64,000 nucleotides of DNA from Natranaeroarchaeum sulfidigenes (GTDB taxonomy: Archaea > Halobacteriota > Halobacteria > Halobacteriales > Natronoarchaeaceae), in contig NZ_CP064786.1 in assembly GCF_017094485.1 (NCBI RefSeq), forward strand, positions 496,001-560,000. Reading direction: 5' to 3'. Of this stretch, positions 41,457 through 49,567 are shown piece after piece. The number at the start of each line of letters is the position of its first letter. Positions within the stretch are counted from its first letter, which is position 1. A model generated the notes under the pieces. It was not told the origin of the DNA, searched no databases, and worked only from the letters and a program-made list of their open reading frames with translations. Position numbers and translations under genes: made by a program.

Positions 41457-42464
41457 TCAGTACCCGCCCTTGAAGGTGTTCTCGTCGACGGGGCCGGAAA
41501 AGACCGAGTACAGATAGGCGAAATATCCCAGCACGAGCACGAGCACGGGTAGTCCAACGATCGTCGAGACGTTGAGCGGGATCGGCGAGACGACTGCATC
41601 CCGAACTGTTATCTCGGCAGCCGGGTAGACCGTCGGATACAGCAACGAGACCACGACCGCGAGCAAGGCGAGCGCAAGGCCAGCAGTGCTGGCAAACCAC
41701 GCGCCGTCAGCGCCACGCTCGGCAAAGAGGACCGAAGCGATTGTCAGCCCGATCGTCGCGAGGACGATCGCAATGCCGCTGGGTGACGCGACGACCGACC
41801 GGATCGCCCCGGCGTCGAGCACGACGGCGACGGTGAGCAACAGTACAACTGCGCCCAGATAGCTGATCACGGCACCCTGCCCGTACCGTGCCATCCGGTG
41901 CCGGAGCGCGCCGTCGGTCTTGAGACCAAGTAGCGCTGCTCCAGTGCTCAGCGACAGTGCAACCACGACAACGCCAGTCAGGACGGCGGGCAAGGAGAGC
42001 GATCCGGTGCCAAACACCCAGCTGCCCACCAGTGTCCCGAGCAGGAGTGGCGAGACGAAGCTTCCGATGATGAACGATCGGTCGCAGGTCTCCTGCCACG
42101 TGGCGTCTTCGCGTTCGTCACGAAGCTTCGGCGCGACACCCCGCGCGATCAGCGCGAACAGGATCGCGACCGCCAGGAGATAGTGCTCGCTGAGCAGTCG
42201 GGCGTACACCGGGGGGAACGCGGCTATCAGGAACGTACCGAACCCGACAAGCCACACCTCGTTTGCCTTCCAGATCGGCCCGAACGCAGCCATCAGTGTG
42301 TCGCGTTCGGCCTCGGTCTCACAGGTGGCATACAGCATACCGATCCCGAAGTCGAAGCCGTCGAGGAAGACGTACAGTCCCAGCGCGAGCATGACGACAG
42401 CGAACCACAACTCGGGCAGCGAGCCGATGAGATACTCGTCCAGCGAGACGAACAGCGGCGTCAT
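41457..42464 (-). CDS. cydB: Cytochrome bd-type oxidase subunit II
   Basis: This 335-residue polytopic protein has the CydB start ELWFAVVMLALGLYVFLDGF, the DFGIGMLYA motif, and KANEVWLVGFGTFLIAAFPP in the first half. Its ATG overlaps the cydA stop (42461-42464, ATGA). The two subunits form the quinol:oxygen oxidoreductase in the membrane. Confidence 0.93.
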   Translation of the reverse strand: MTPLFVSLDEYLIGSLPELWFAVVMLALGLYVFLDGFDFGIGMLYATCETEAERDTLMAAFGPIWKANEVWLVGFGTFLIAAFPPVYARLLSEHYLLAVAILFALIARGVAPKLRDEREDATWQETCDRSFIIGSFVSPLLLGTLVGSWVFGTGSLSLPAVLTGVVVVALSLSTGAALLGLKTDGALRHRMARYGQGAVISYLGAVVLLLTVAVVLDAGAIRSVVASPSGIAIVLATIGLTIASVLFAERGADGAWFASTAGLALALLAVVVSLLYPTVYPAAEITVRDAVVSPIPLNVSTIVGLPVLVLVLGYFAYLYSVFSGPVDENTFKGGY

Positions 42465-43987
42465 TTGTGGGTGCCCTCCGTGGCTTCGTCCCCGATATTC
42501 GGCTGTTCTGGCGCGTCTTCGTCGTCACGCCGCGCCGTGTTCGCTCCACCGTCAGTGGCGGCGTCAGCGGTTGTCCCCGGGTCGGTGTCGGCACTTTCGG
42601 TCGCAGCGACGCTTTCGATCCGTTCCCGTTCGCGGCCCATGATCCGCCAGATGACGTAGACGAAGATCAGAAACAGTAGCGTGTACACGATGAAGAAAGC
42701 AACAAAGGACAGGAGTGCCTCGGTCGTCGAGAGCGTCTCCGACACACCCTCTTCAACCGTCAGGATGTCCTGGACGATCCACGGCTGGCGGCCGACTTCG
42801 GTGGTGTACCACCCCGAGATCATCGCGATGAACCCGAGCGGCGTCGACAGCATGAATGCGGCCAGTAACCGGTTGCTCTCGGTCAACTGTCCTCGATAGG
42901 CCCGGTAGCCCGCCCACAACGAGAGGGCGATAAACCAGATCCCCAGGCCGACCATCACCCGGAAGGACCAGAACACCACCGCTACCGGGGGTGTATCCTC
43001 GAACTCGTTGAGGCCGGTCACCTCGGTGTCCGCATCACCACCCGTTAACACCGAGGCTAACTCGGGGATACTTATCGTCCAGAGGTTCTCTGCCCGTGGG
43101 TCAGTGAGTCCGTCGAGACTGTTCGGGAACGCGACTATGTGCAGATCGGCCCCAGTCTGAGTCTCGTAGTGGGCTTCCATCGCGGCAAACTTCGCGGGCT
43201 GGGTGTCCTCGACGTGGCGCGCGTACGCATCACCCTGGAGCGCCTGTAGCGGCGCGGTGACGATCAGGACGACGATCGCGATCATCAGGGCGGTTCGCCA
43301 GACCTTCGAGTCGCGGTTGTGCCAGATGAAGTAGGCCGCGATCCCCGCGATCAGCAGGGCAACGGCGATCACAGCCGAGAGCTGCATATGGGCGTACATC
43401 CACGGGAGTCGCGGGGTCAAGAGTGCAGCGACAGGATCAGTCATCGTGGCGACCTCCAGTCCGCTCCCGCCGTCGACGAGTTCGTAGCCCTGAGGTGTCT
43501 GCATCCACGCGTTGACGACGATGATCCAGAACGCCGACAGCCACGCCCCGACTGCAACCAGCACCGACGACAGCACGTAGGTCCGATCGCTGACCCGCTC
43601 GCGGCCAAACAGCAGGATACCGAGGAAGACTGCTTCGAGGAAGAAGGCCATCTTCGCCTCGAAGGCAAGCGGCCCTCCGATCAGCTCGCCGGTCACCTCC
43701 GAAAAGATGGGGAAGTTCGTGCCGAACTGGAAGCTCATCGGGATACCCGTCGCAGTACCCATCACGAAGCCGATCGCGAACACCGTTACCCAGAACTCCC
43801 GAAGCCTGGCGTACCGCTGGCTCCCCGTTCTGACGTCTTTCCACGTAAAGTAGACGACAAATGGTGCGAGCCCGACAGATAGCGACGCGAAAATGATGTG
43901 AATCGTGATCGTCCACGCGAACTGTGACCGACTCAGAAACGTCGGCTCAAGCATTCCCAGTACTGGGGCGAGGGCGGTCCCGAGCAT
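42461..43987 (-). CDS. cydA: Cytochrome bd-type oxidase subunit I
   Basis: This 508-residue protein has the CydA core: RSQFAWTITIHIIFASLSVG with the axial His and FEAKMAFFLEAVFLGILLFG with helix Glu residues. A GWYTTEVGRQPWIVQDILTV motif sits in the quinol-side region. A hydrophilic C-terminal tail of about 60 residues is extra. A 30-codon mini-ORF overlaps its start (TGATG). High-affinity oxygen use at low O2 is the usual role. Confidence 0.95.
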   Translation of the reverse strand: MLGTALAPVLGMLEPTFLSRSQFAWTITIHIIFASLSVGLAPFVVYFTWKDVRTGSQRYARLREFWVTVFAIGFVMGTATGIPMSFQFGTNFPIFSEVTGELIGGPLAFEAKMAFFLEAVFLGILLFGRERVSDRTYVLSSVLVAVGAWLSAFWIIVVNAWMQTPQGYELVDGGSGLEVATMTDPVAALLTPRLPWMYAHMQLSAVIAVALLIAGIAAYFIWHNRDSKVWRTALMIAIVVLIVTAPLQALQGDAYARHVEDTQPAKFAAMEAHYETQTGADLHIVAFPNSLDGLTDPRAENLWTISIPELASVLTGGDADTEVTGLNEFEDTPPVAVVFWSFRVMVGLGIWFIALSLWAGYRAYRGQLTESNRLLAAFMLSTPLGFIAMISGWYTTEVGRQPWIVQDILTVEEGVSETLSTTEALLSFVAFFIVYTLLFLIFVYVIWRIMGRERERIESVAATESADTDPGTTADAATDGGANTARRDDEDAPEQPNIGDEATEGTHK

Positions 43988-44079
43988 CAGCAGTCGTCCT
44001 CCGGTCGAGTGGCTGTCACTTGTCCGTGTGGGTGCTTGATCGTCGTACTCTTCTCCGTGGCGATTCGACTACCGGTCAT
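43987..44079 (-). CDS. Leaderless 30-codon mini-ORF coupled to cydA
   Basis: The ATG at 44079 lies about 27 bases from the minus-strand TATA-like TATTAAG (44106-44111), so it would be leaderless. The frame MTGSRIATEKSTTIKHPHGQ continues for ten residues to TGA at 43989-43987. That stop overlaps the cydA ATG as TGATG. It is a short peptide with two His and a terminal Cys. It is probably a translational coupler or a regulatory leader peptide. Confidence 0.45.
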   Translation of the reverse strand: MTGSRIATEKSTTIKHPHGQVTATRPEDDC

Positions 44080-44143
44080 TGGTGAGCCGTCTCCCACAAT
44101 ACGGCTTAATACCGACGCGGTTTCCCACCCGATGAGAACGTGA

Positions 44144-45007
44144 TCAGTCGTATTCGTAGAACCCCTCACCCGTCTTTTTGCCGAGGTCGCCCGCCGCAAC
44201 TTTCCGCTTGAGCAGATACGCGGGGGTGTACCGATCACCGAGCTCCTCGTGGAGCGTCTCCGAGGCGTGTAAGGCGACGTCTAGCCCGATGTGGTCTGCG
44301 AGTTCGAGTGGCCCCATCGGAACGTTGGTACCGAGTGTCATCCCGCGGTCGATATCCTCCTTGCTGGCGACGCCCTCGTCGAAGGCACGGATTCCCTCAT
44401 TGATCCAGGGTATGAGGATCCGGTTCGTGACGAAGCCGGGTTTGTCGTCGGCTTCCCACGTTTCTTTGCCGAGGTCTTCGGCGAAGGTGTGGGCCAGTTC
44501 CGCAGTCGCCTCGCTCGTCTTCTCGCCGACGACGACCTCGACGCCGTCCATGATCGGGACCGGGTTCATAAAGTGCAGACCGACGACTCGTTCTGACCTA
44601 TCGGTCGCGCTGGCGATCGAGGTGATCGAGAGGGTGCTGGTGTTGGTGGCGAGATAGGTGTCCTCGTCGACCAGGTCGTCCAGTGACGAGAAGAGGTCCT
44701 GCTTGATCTCGATGTCTTCGACGACAGCCTCGATACCGATATCGCAACTCCCCAGGTCGTCGAGATCAGTCGTCCCGTCGATCCGGTCGCGGGCAGCCTC
44801 CGCATCGGCCTCCGTCATGTCGCCGCGATTCACGAGCCGTCCCAGACTGTCGTCGATCCGGTCGAGCCCCTCCTCGACGAGGTCGGGGTCGATATCTCGC
44901 AGTACGACGTCGTAGCCCGCGGTTGCGGCGACCTGTGCGATTCCACTGCCCATCGTCCCGGCACCGACGACACCCACTCGTTCGATGGCATCGAGATCCC
45001 CGTGCAT
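44144..45007 (-). CDS. 3-hydroxyacyl-CoA dehydrogenase
   Basis: This 287-residue protein has an N-terminal Rossmann fold (VGVVGAGTMGSGIAQVAATA) and a C-terminal 3HCDH domain. NTSTLSITSIA and GLHFMNPVPIMDGVEVVVGE contain the catalytic segment around His, and the end is KKTGEGFYEYD. It uses NAD and acts in beta-oxidation or polyhydroxybutyrate metabolism. ATG 45007 is 27 bases from the minus-strand TATA GTTTATCGC (45030-45038), leaderless. Confidence 0.92.
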   Translation of the reverse strand: MHGDLDAIERVGVVGAGTMGSGIAQVAATAGYDVVLRDIDPDLVEEGLDRIDDSLGRLVNRGDMTEADAEAARDRIDGTTDLDDLGSCDIGIEAVVEDIEIKQDLFSSLDDLVDEDTYLATNTSTLSITSIASATDRSERVVGLHFMNPVPIMDGVEVVVGEKTSEATAELAHTFAEDLGKETWEADDKPGFVTNRILIPWINEGIRAFDEGVASKEDIDRGMTLGTNVPMGPLELADHIGLDVALHASETLHEELGDRYTPAYLLKRKVAAGDLGKKTGEGFYEYD

Positions 45008-45156
45008 GGCGCCCAGTAGAACGGCAGCCGCGATAAACGTTTGTTCCTCAGGAAAACTACAGTAACCAATACAAGTCTGACGGATCCAGTCGTATGATAT
45101 CGGGAGCAAGTTTCAAGAACCTGTGTAATAATCCTTGAATAATCAGGTGATAACCC

Positions 45157-45885
45157 GTGAGCGAGGATACACGAGAGGAGTTAGAGGAGTTGCGCTATAT
45201 CGGCCCGGCGACCGCCGAAACGCTGCGAACCGAGAGCGTAGAGGTGGCGGATATCCGCGACAAGCGCGTCTCCTATCAGCAACTTGTCGACGCAGGTATC
45301 AATGCGGGCGTGGCGACGAAGATCAGGCGCTGGCACTCGCTCCCGTGGTCCTTCGGGGGTGAGGGAAGCCAGCTCGACAACCGCTCGAAGAACGTTCGCG
45401 GGCTTCGTGACGGGGAACGAGAGTGGGTTGCGGCGAGTTCGGGAGCTGACGATTCGACTACCGACTCCGCAATGGATGGCGATTGGTCTCCCGCTGGATC
45501 GTCGGCTGGTCACACCGGGAACCGGTCAGAGATTCGAGACGGAGACTGGACGCCGTCCGGAGACATCGACGATACTGACGACTCTTTCACCGAGGACGAC
45601 TGGACGTCCGGGCGCGGAACGACCACTGCAGCGGCCGACGCCGAGACCGATGGAGGAGGGACAGCTGTCGCGGCCGAATCGGCGTGGCGCGAGCGGTCGA
45701 AGTCCGATCCCGTCACTGCGGTTGCTGGGGTCACGGACGACGATGCAGAACTATTGGCCGAGGCGGGAATTACGTCGGTACGCCGGCTTGCCACGGCCGA
45801 TCCCGAACAGGTCGCTGACCTACTCGACATTGAGCACGAGCGAGTCAAGCACTGGCGTTCGGAGGCGACGACGAGTACTCACTAG
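45157..45885 (+). CDS. Helix-hairpin-helix protein (DUF7409-like)
   Basis: This 242-residue protein has two helix-hairpin-helix motifs at the ends: LEELRYIGPATAETLRTESV at the N-terminus and AVAGVTDDDAELLAEAGITS plus TADPEQVADLLDIEHERVKH at the C-terminus. An acidic Ser/Thr/Asp/Gly linker separates them. It likely binds DNA or protein. The start is GTG 45157, with TATA-like GTGTAATAATCC (45121-45132) about 30 bases upstream. Confidence 0.75.
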   Translation: MSEDTREELEELRYIGPATAETLRTESVEVADIRDKRVSYQQLVDAGINAGVATKIRRWHSLPWSFGGEGSQLDNRSKNVRGLRDGEREWVAASSGADDSTTDSAMDGDWSPAGSSAGHTGNRSEIRDGDWTPSGDIDDTDDSFTEDDWTSGRGTTTAAADAETDGGGTAVAAESAWRERSKSDPVTAVAGVTDDDAELLAEAGITSVRRLATADPEQVADLLDIEHERVKHWRSEATTSTH

Positions 45886-46036
45886 CGACGAATTAACTAT
45901 TTCTGTAGTAATCTGCTCTTCGTCAGACAAGCGGCGCAAATAGGAGTATATACCCTGTATTGTTTTCTGCACTCCGTTCTTCCTACTGGCGACCGACCAA
46001 TAGGTATATATATTTGATTACCGGATTACGAAATAG

Positions 46037-46129
46037 ATGAACGCTCCGAGCGACACTTTATACTCGGTACGCACTGCCCCACTAACTCCAGAGTCGACGC
46101 GAACACGGAACGGAGGGACCGGTCGATGA
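46037..46129 (+). CDS. Leaderless 30-codon mini-ORF coupled to the FBPase gene
   Basis: The TATA box TATATATATT (46005-46014) lies about 27 bases before ATG 46037, the exact distance for a leaderless start. The 30-codon frame (MNAPSDTLYSVRTAPLTPES, then TRTRNGGTGR) ends in TGA 46127-46129 and overlaps the fbp ATG at 46126 as ATGA. It is basic and Thr-rich. No family is recognised. It may couple translation, since the FBPase ATG itself has no Shine-Dalgarno. Confidence 0.5.
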   Translation: MNAPSDTLYSVRTAPLTPESTRTRNGGTGR

Positions 46130-47022
46130 GTGACAGTATGAAAACGGTACGAACAGCGACTGCGACGGGTCAGGTGCGGACGTCGATCACTGACCAGGTC
46201 TTCGAGACGGTCGCCGAGAGCACGCCCGAACTGCGCGATGCGATCAGAGGCCGTCGCGGGAAGACTGACTCAACGAACAGAAGCGGTGAGCGACAGCGAG
46301 CAGCCGATCTCTGGTTCGACGAACTGCTCGCCGAGCGGCTCGGCAACATCGATGGAGTGGGAACGTACGCGAGCGAAGAACGCTCGGAACCAGTCGATGT
46401 CGGCGACGGGTTGAGCGTCACCGTCGATCCACTCGATGGCTCCTCGAACCTCGATTCGAACAATCTCGTCGGGACAGTTGTTGGTGTCTACGATGGGCCG
46501 CTGCCGGCGAGCGGTCGTGATCTCGTCGGGGCGGCCTTCGTCGTCTATGGCCCCACGATCACGATGGTCTCGGCGACGGCCGGAACTGTTGCCGAGTACG
46601 AGGTGGTCCACGGTGAGCTAGAGTGCCAGAAACGGGATCTGACACTCCCGTCCGAACCCAGCGTCTTTGGGTTCGGTGGGAGAGTTGACCAATGGTCCGA
46701 ATCCTTCGAGGCGTATGCCGAGGGGATCCGTGAGAACCTGAAGCTCCGGTATGGGGGTGCACTGGTCGGCGACGTCAATCAGGTGTTGGGCTACGGTGGC
46801 GTGTTCGCATACCCGGCACTCGAATCCAAACCAGCCGGAAAGCTTCGCCACCAGTTCGAGGCCGCTCCGATCGCCTATATCGTGGAATGCGCAGGCGGAC
46901 GCTCTAGCGACGGCCGCCGGTCCATCCTCGAGATCGAACCCGGTGATTTACACGAGCGGTGTCCCCTGCACGTCGGTAACAAGACATTGATCGACGAACT
47001 CGAACGCTCGCTCGCCACGTGA
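46126..47022 (+). CDS. fbp: Class 1 fructose-1,6-bisphosphatase
   Basis: This 298-residue protein has the phosphatase motif DPLDGSSN at residues 101-108 that binds the metal ions, a preceding metal Glu in YASEE (about 81-85), and substrate residues in GDVNQVLGYGGVFAYPA and GRRSILEIEPGDLHERCPLH. It dephosphorylates fructose-1,6-bisphosphate in gluconeogenesis. Length is near the usual 290-330. Confidence 0.9.
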   Translation: MSDSMKTVRTATATGQVRTSITDQVFETVAESTPELRDAIRGRRGKTDSTNRSGERQRAADLWFDELLAERLGNIDGVGTYASEERSEPVDVGDGLSVTVDPLDGSSNLDSNNLVGTVVGVYDGPLPASGRDLVGAAFVVYGPTITMVSATAGTVAEYEVVHGELECQKRDLTLPSEPSVFGFGGRVDQWSESFEAYAEGIRENLKLRYGGALVGDVNQVLGYGGVFAYPALESKPAGKLRHQFEAAPIAYIVECAGGRSSDGRRSILEIEPGDLHERCPLHVGNKTLIDELERSLAT

Positions 47023-47040
47023 ACCTGCAGTAATCAGTAC

Positions 47041-47236
47041 CTACTCCCCAGTAGAAACTGTATAACAAAGCGAATACTCCCACTCTTCAGCAAGTGGACG
47101 CAGCAGCGTCCGCCGGCCTGCTGGGGAGACAGGCCATTGCGCGGCCCGCTGGGGAGACGGGCCGCCAGGGGGAAAGAGGAGAGAGGACGGCCGTGTCACA
47201 CGCGCCGCTGAAGGGGGACGGTTCGGCCGTTACCTT
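47041..47236 (+). ncRNA. Candidate structured RNA: consecutive hairpins with identical loops
   Basis: Between fbp and the amphi-Trp gene there is a chain of perfect stems. CTACT-CCCC-AGTAG (47041-47054) is first, then CCACT/AGTGG (47080-47097), which overlaps GGACGC-AGCA-GCGTCC (47096-47111) by two bases, so they are alternatives. GGCCTG/CAGGCC (47115-47135) and GCGGCCCG/CGGGCCGC (47141-47165) share the same 9-nt loop CTGGGGAGA. ACGGCCG (47187-47193) pairs with CGGCCGT (47224-47230) and is followed by TTTT (47235-47238). A TATA-like TGTATAACAA is at 47059-47068, so a transcript of about 47090-47238 would hold the hairpins from 47096 on. The first loop (CCCC) is complementary to the GGGG in the two identical loops. 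No reading frame explains it. Confidence 0.55.
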
Positions 47237-47280
47237 TTAATCACAGTATTACTATTCCGCGTCGACAATGCTGTTGGTTC

Positions 47281-47529
47281 ATGGCAGAACGAACGTCCAG
47301 TTCGGAGACGGTGTCGACCGAAGAGATCGCAGCGTACCTCCGAGAGCTCGCGGACGCCTTCGAGGATGCGGAGACGCGAATTTCGGTCGGAAACAAGTCC
47401 GTCAGAGTGTCTCCGCCCGAGGAAGTCAACTACTCGATCGACGTTATCGAACGCTCGGCGCTGCTCAGAGGGGATCACGAGACGATCGAGATCGAGGTGA
47501 GCTGGAAACCGGCAACGTCCGGGAACTAA
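47281..47529 (+). CDS. Amphi-Trp domain protein (second copy)
   Basis: This 82-residue protein is co-linear with the copy at 17111. It has VSTEEIAAYLRELADAFEDA, TRISVGNKSVRVSPPEEVNY and the terminal EIEVSWKPATS with the conserved Trp. A TATA-like TTTTAATC lies at 47235-47242. It precedes the carboxyltransferase gene by 49 bases on the same strand but probably has its own promoter. Confidence 0.83.
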   Translation: MAERTSSSETVSTEEIAAYLRELADAFEDAETRISVGNKSVRVSPPEEVNYSIDVIERSALLRGDHETIEIEVSWKPATSGN

Positions 47530-47578
47530 TATCACGAACGACCAAAATATTTTATCGGCAGTCGTTCCATTCAGTGAC

Positions 47579-49381
47579 GTGAAAGTTCGTATCGGGAACA
47601 CGGCGACCGACGAGGAGGCCACAGCGATCGCCGCGGCACTTGCGACCCACGTCGACGAGCGGATCGAGGTCTATGTCGGAACGGAGCCGGAACCGACCGT
47701 TACACGTTCTCCAGGTCACGATCCGGACCGACCCCCCCGAGAACACGGCGATATCAGTGGGTCGGAAGCCGACCTTGGACCGACGGACCGGGAACGACGA
47801 CTTCGGGAGGAGATCGACGATATCGAACAGGGCGGTCCGGGGAAGTATCGCGAGCGTCTCGACGAGCAGGGTAAACTGTTCGTCCGCGAGCGTCTGGCGC
47901 TGTGGTTCGGCGACGACGATGTGTCGGACGGGGAAGAGGCCGCCCTCCACTTCGAGGACGGTGCATTCGCCAACTTCGATAGCTGGCATCCGAACAGTCC
48001 CGAGGTCGACGAGTACGATGCCGACACGAGACTACCTGCTGATGGTCTGCTGACAGGTGCTGCGGCGTTTGAGGGACGGGACGTTCACTTCATGGCGAAC
48101 GATTTCACCGTCAAAGCGGGTTCGATGGCCCGACGGGGGGTCGAGAAGTTCCTGCGGATGCAACAGCGGGCGCTCAAATCGGGCAAACCGGTGCTGTACC
48201 TGATGGACTCCTCGGGCGGTCGGATCGACGAACAGACCGGATTTTTCGCCAACCGGGAGGGAATCGGGAAGTATTACTACAACCACTCGATGCTTTCCGG
48301 ACGCGTCCCGCAGATCTGTGTCCTCTACGGGCCCTGTATCGCTGGCGCGGCGTATACCCCCGTCTTCGCCGATTTCACCGTGATGGTCGAGGACGTCAGC
48401 GCGATGGCAATCGCCAGCCCCCGGATGGTCGAGATGGTCACCGGCGAGCGGATCGATCTGGAGGAGCTCGGCGGCCCGAAACTACACATGGAGGAGTCAG
48501 GGAGCGCGGACCTGATTGCCCGCGACGAGGAGCACGCCCGCGAATTGGTTGCGGATCTCATCGGCTACCTGCCCGACAAAGCGGGAGAGAACCCGCCGCG
48601 ATGCGAGGGGCGACCACCGGTGAAGTCCCCCGACGGGATCGATGCCGTCGTCCCCGAGAAACCCAATGAGAGCTACGACGTACTGGACCTGATCGAGCGA
48701 GTCGTCGACGCCGACTCCTTTTTCGAACTTCGAGAGGGCTACGGCAAGGAAATCGTCACCGGGTATGCACGAATCGACGGCCGACCGGTCGGCATCGTCG
48801 CCAACCAGCCCGCGGTACGTGCGGGGGCGATCTTTCCGGACGCCGCCGAGAAGGCCGCGGAGTTCATCTGGAAATCCGACGCCTACGAGATCCCGATCCT
48901 CTATCTCTGCGATACGCCCGGCTTCATGGCGGGGTCGCAAGTCGAGAAGGAGGGTATTCTGGAGCAGGGCAAGAAGTTCATTTACGCCACCTCTTCTGCG
49001 ACCGTCCCACAGCAGACGGTGGTCACTCGCAAGGCCTACGGCGCGGGCATCTACGCCATGGGCGGCCCCGCCTACGACCCCGAGAGCGTCATCGCGCTAC
49101 CCTCCGGCGAGATCGGGATCATGGGGCCCGAGGCCGCGATCAACGCCGTCTACGCCAACAAACTCGACGAGATCGACGATCCAGACGAGCGGGCGGAACG
49201 CGAACAGGAGCTCCGCGAGGAGTACCGCGAGGACATCGACGTCCACCGAATGGCCAGCGAGGTCGTCATCGACGAGATCGTCCCGCCGAGCGATCTCCGG
49301 GCGCAACTGGCCGCCCGCTTTGCGTTCTACGAGGACGTCGAGAAAGAGGTGCCCGAGAAGAAACACGGCACCGTTCTGTAG
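47579..49381 (+). CDS. Acyl-CoA carboxylase carboxyltransferase with N-terminal epsilon/PccX-like extension
   Basis: This protein is about 600 residues, roughly 85 longer than a standard PccB. Residues 1-35 (MKVRIGNTATDEEATAIAAA, then ALATHVDERIEVYVG) resemble the epsilon/PccX small subunit of acyl-CoA carboxylases. A charged linker follows. From about residue 80 the two carboxyltransferase domains run with DSSGGRIDE, GPCIAGAAYTP, CDTPGFMAGSQVEKEG and PSGEIGIMGPEAAINAVYAN. It transfers CO2 from biotin to an acyl-CoA. The biotin carboxylase subunit is not in the window. GTG 47579 lies about 28 bases after the TATA ATATTTTATC, leaderless. Confidence 0.85.
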   Translation: MKVRIGNTATDEEATAIAAALATHVDERIEVYVGTEPEPTVTRSPGHDPDRPPREHGDISGSEADLGPTDRERRLREEIDDIEQGGPGKYRERLDEQGKLFVRERLALWFGDDDVSDGEEAALHFEDGAFANFDSWHPNSPEVDEYDADTRLPADGLLTGAAAFEGRDVHFMANDFTVKAGSMARRGVEKFLRMQQRALKSGKPVLYLMDSSGGRIDEQTGFFANREGIGKYYYNHSMLSGRVPQICVLYGPCIAGAAYTPVFADFTVMVEDVSAMAIASPRMVEMVTGERIDLEELGGPKLHMEESGSADLIARDEEHARELVADLIGYLPDKAGENPPRCEGRPPVKSPDGIDAVVPEKPNESYDVLDLIERVVDADSFFELREGYGKEIVTGYARIDGRPVGIVANQPAVRAGAIFPDAAEKAAEFIWKSDAYEIPILYLCDTPGFMAGSQVEKEGILEQGKKFIYATSSATVPQQTVVTRKAYGAGIYAMGGPAYDPESVIALPSGEIGIMGPEAAINAVYANKLDEIDDPDERAEREQELREEYREDIDVHRMASEVVIDEIVPPSDLRAQLAARFAFYEDVEKEVPEKKHGTVL

Positions 49382-49567
49382 CGGCCGGGGATTTCGGCCT
49401 GGTCGGCACCGGTCGGTGGCCACGTCGTGCACAAATTCCAAACATTGTAGAATGTCTGAACATCGTGCCGTCCGGAACCGGGGCGTTCGGCCGCCCGCGC
49501 GTTGCTGAGGGATTCATTGGGCCACCAGTTCAAAATTTATAAGTACTCCTGTTCACTCCGCTGGATC

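Noticed and set aside
49442-49455. ACATT-GTAG-AATGT inverted repeat after the carboxyltransferase gene as an operator
   Set aside because: Arms are only 5 bp and it lies between two converging genes with no promoter to control.
49452-49508. 18-codon frame MSEHRAVRNRGVRPPARC between the carboxyltransferase and hemA
   Set aside because: Arg/Pro-rich composition typical of a random frame in GC-rich DNA, no promoter at the right distance and no gene to couple with.
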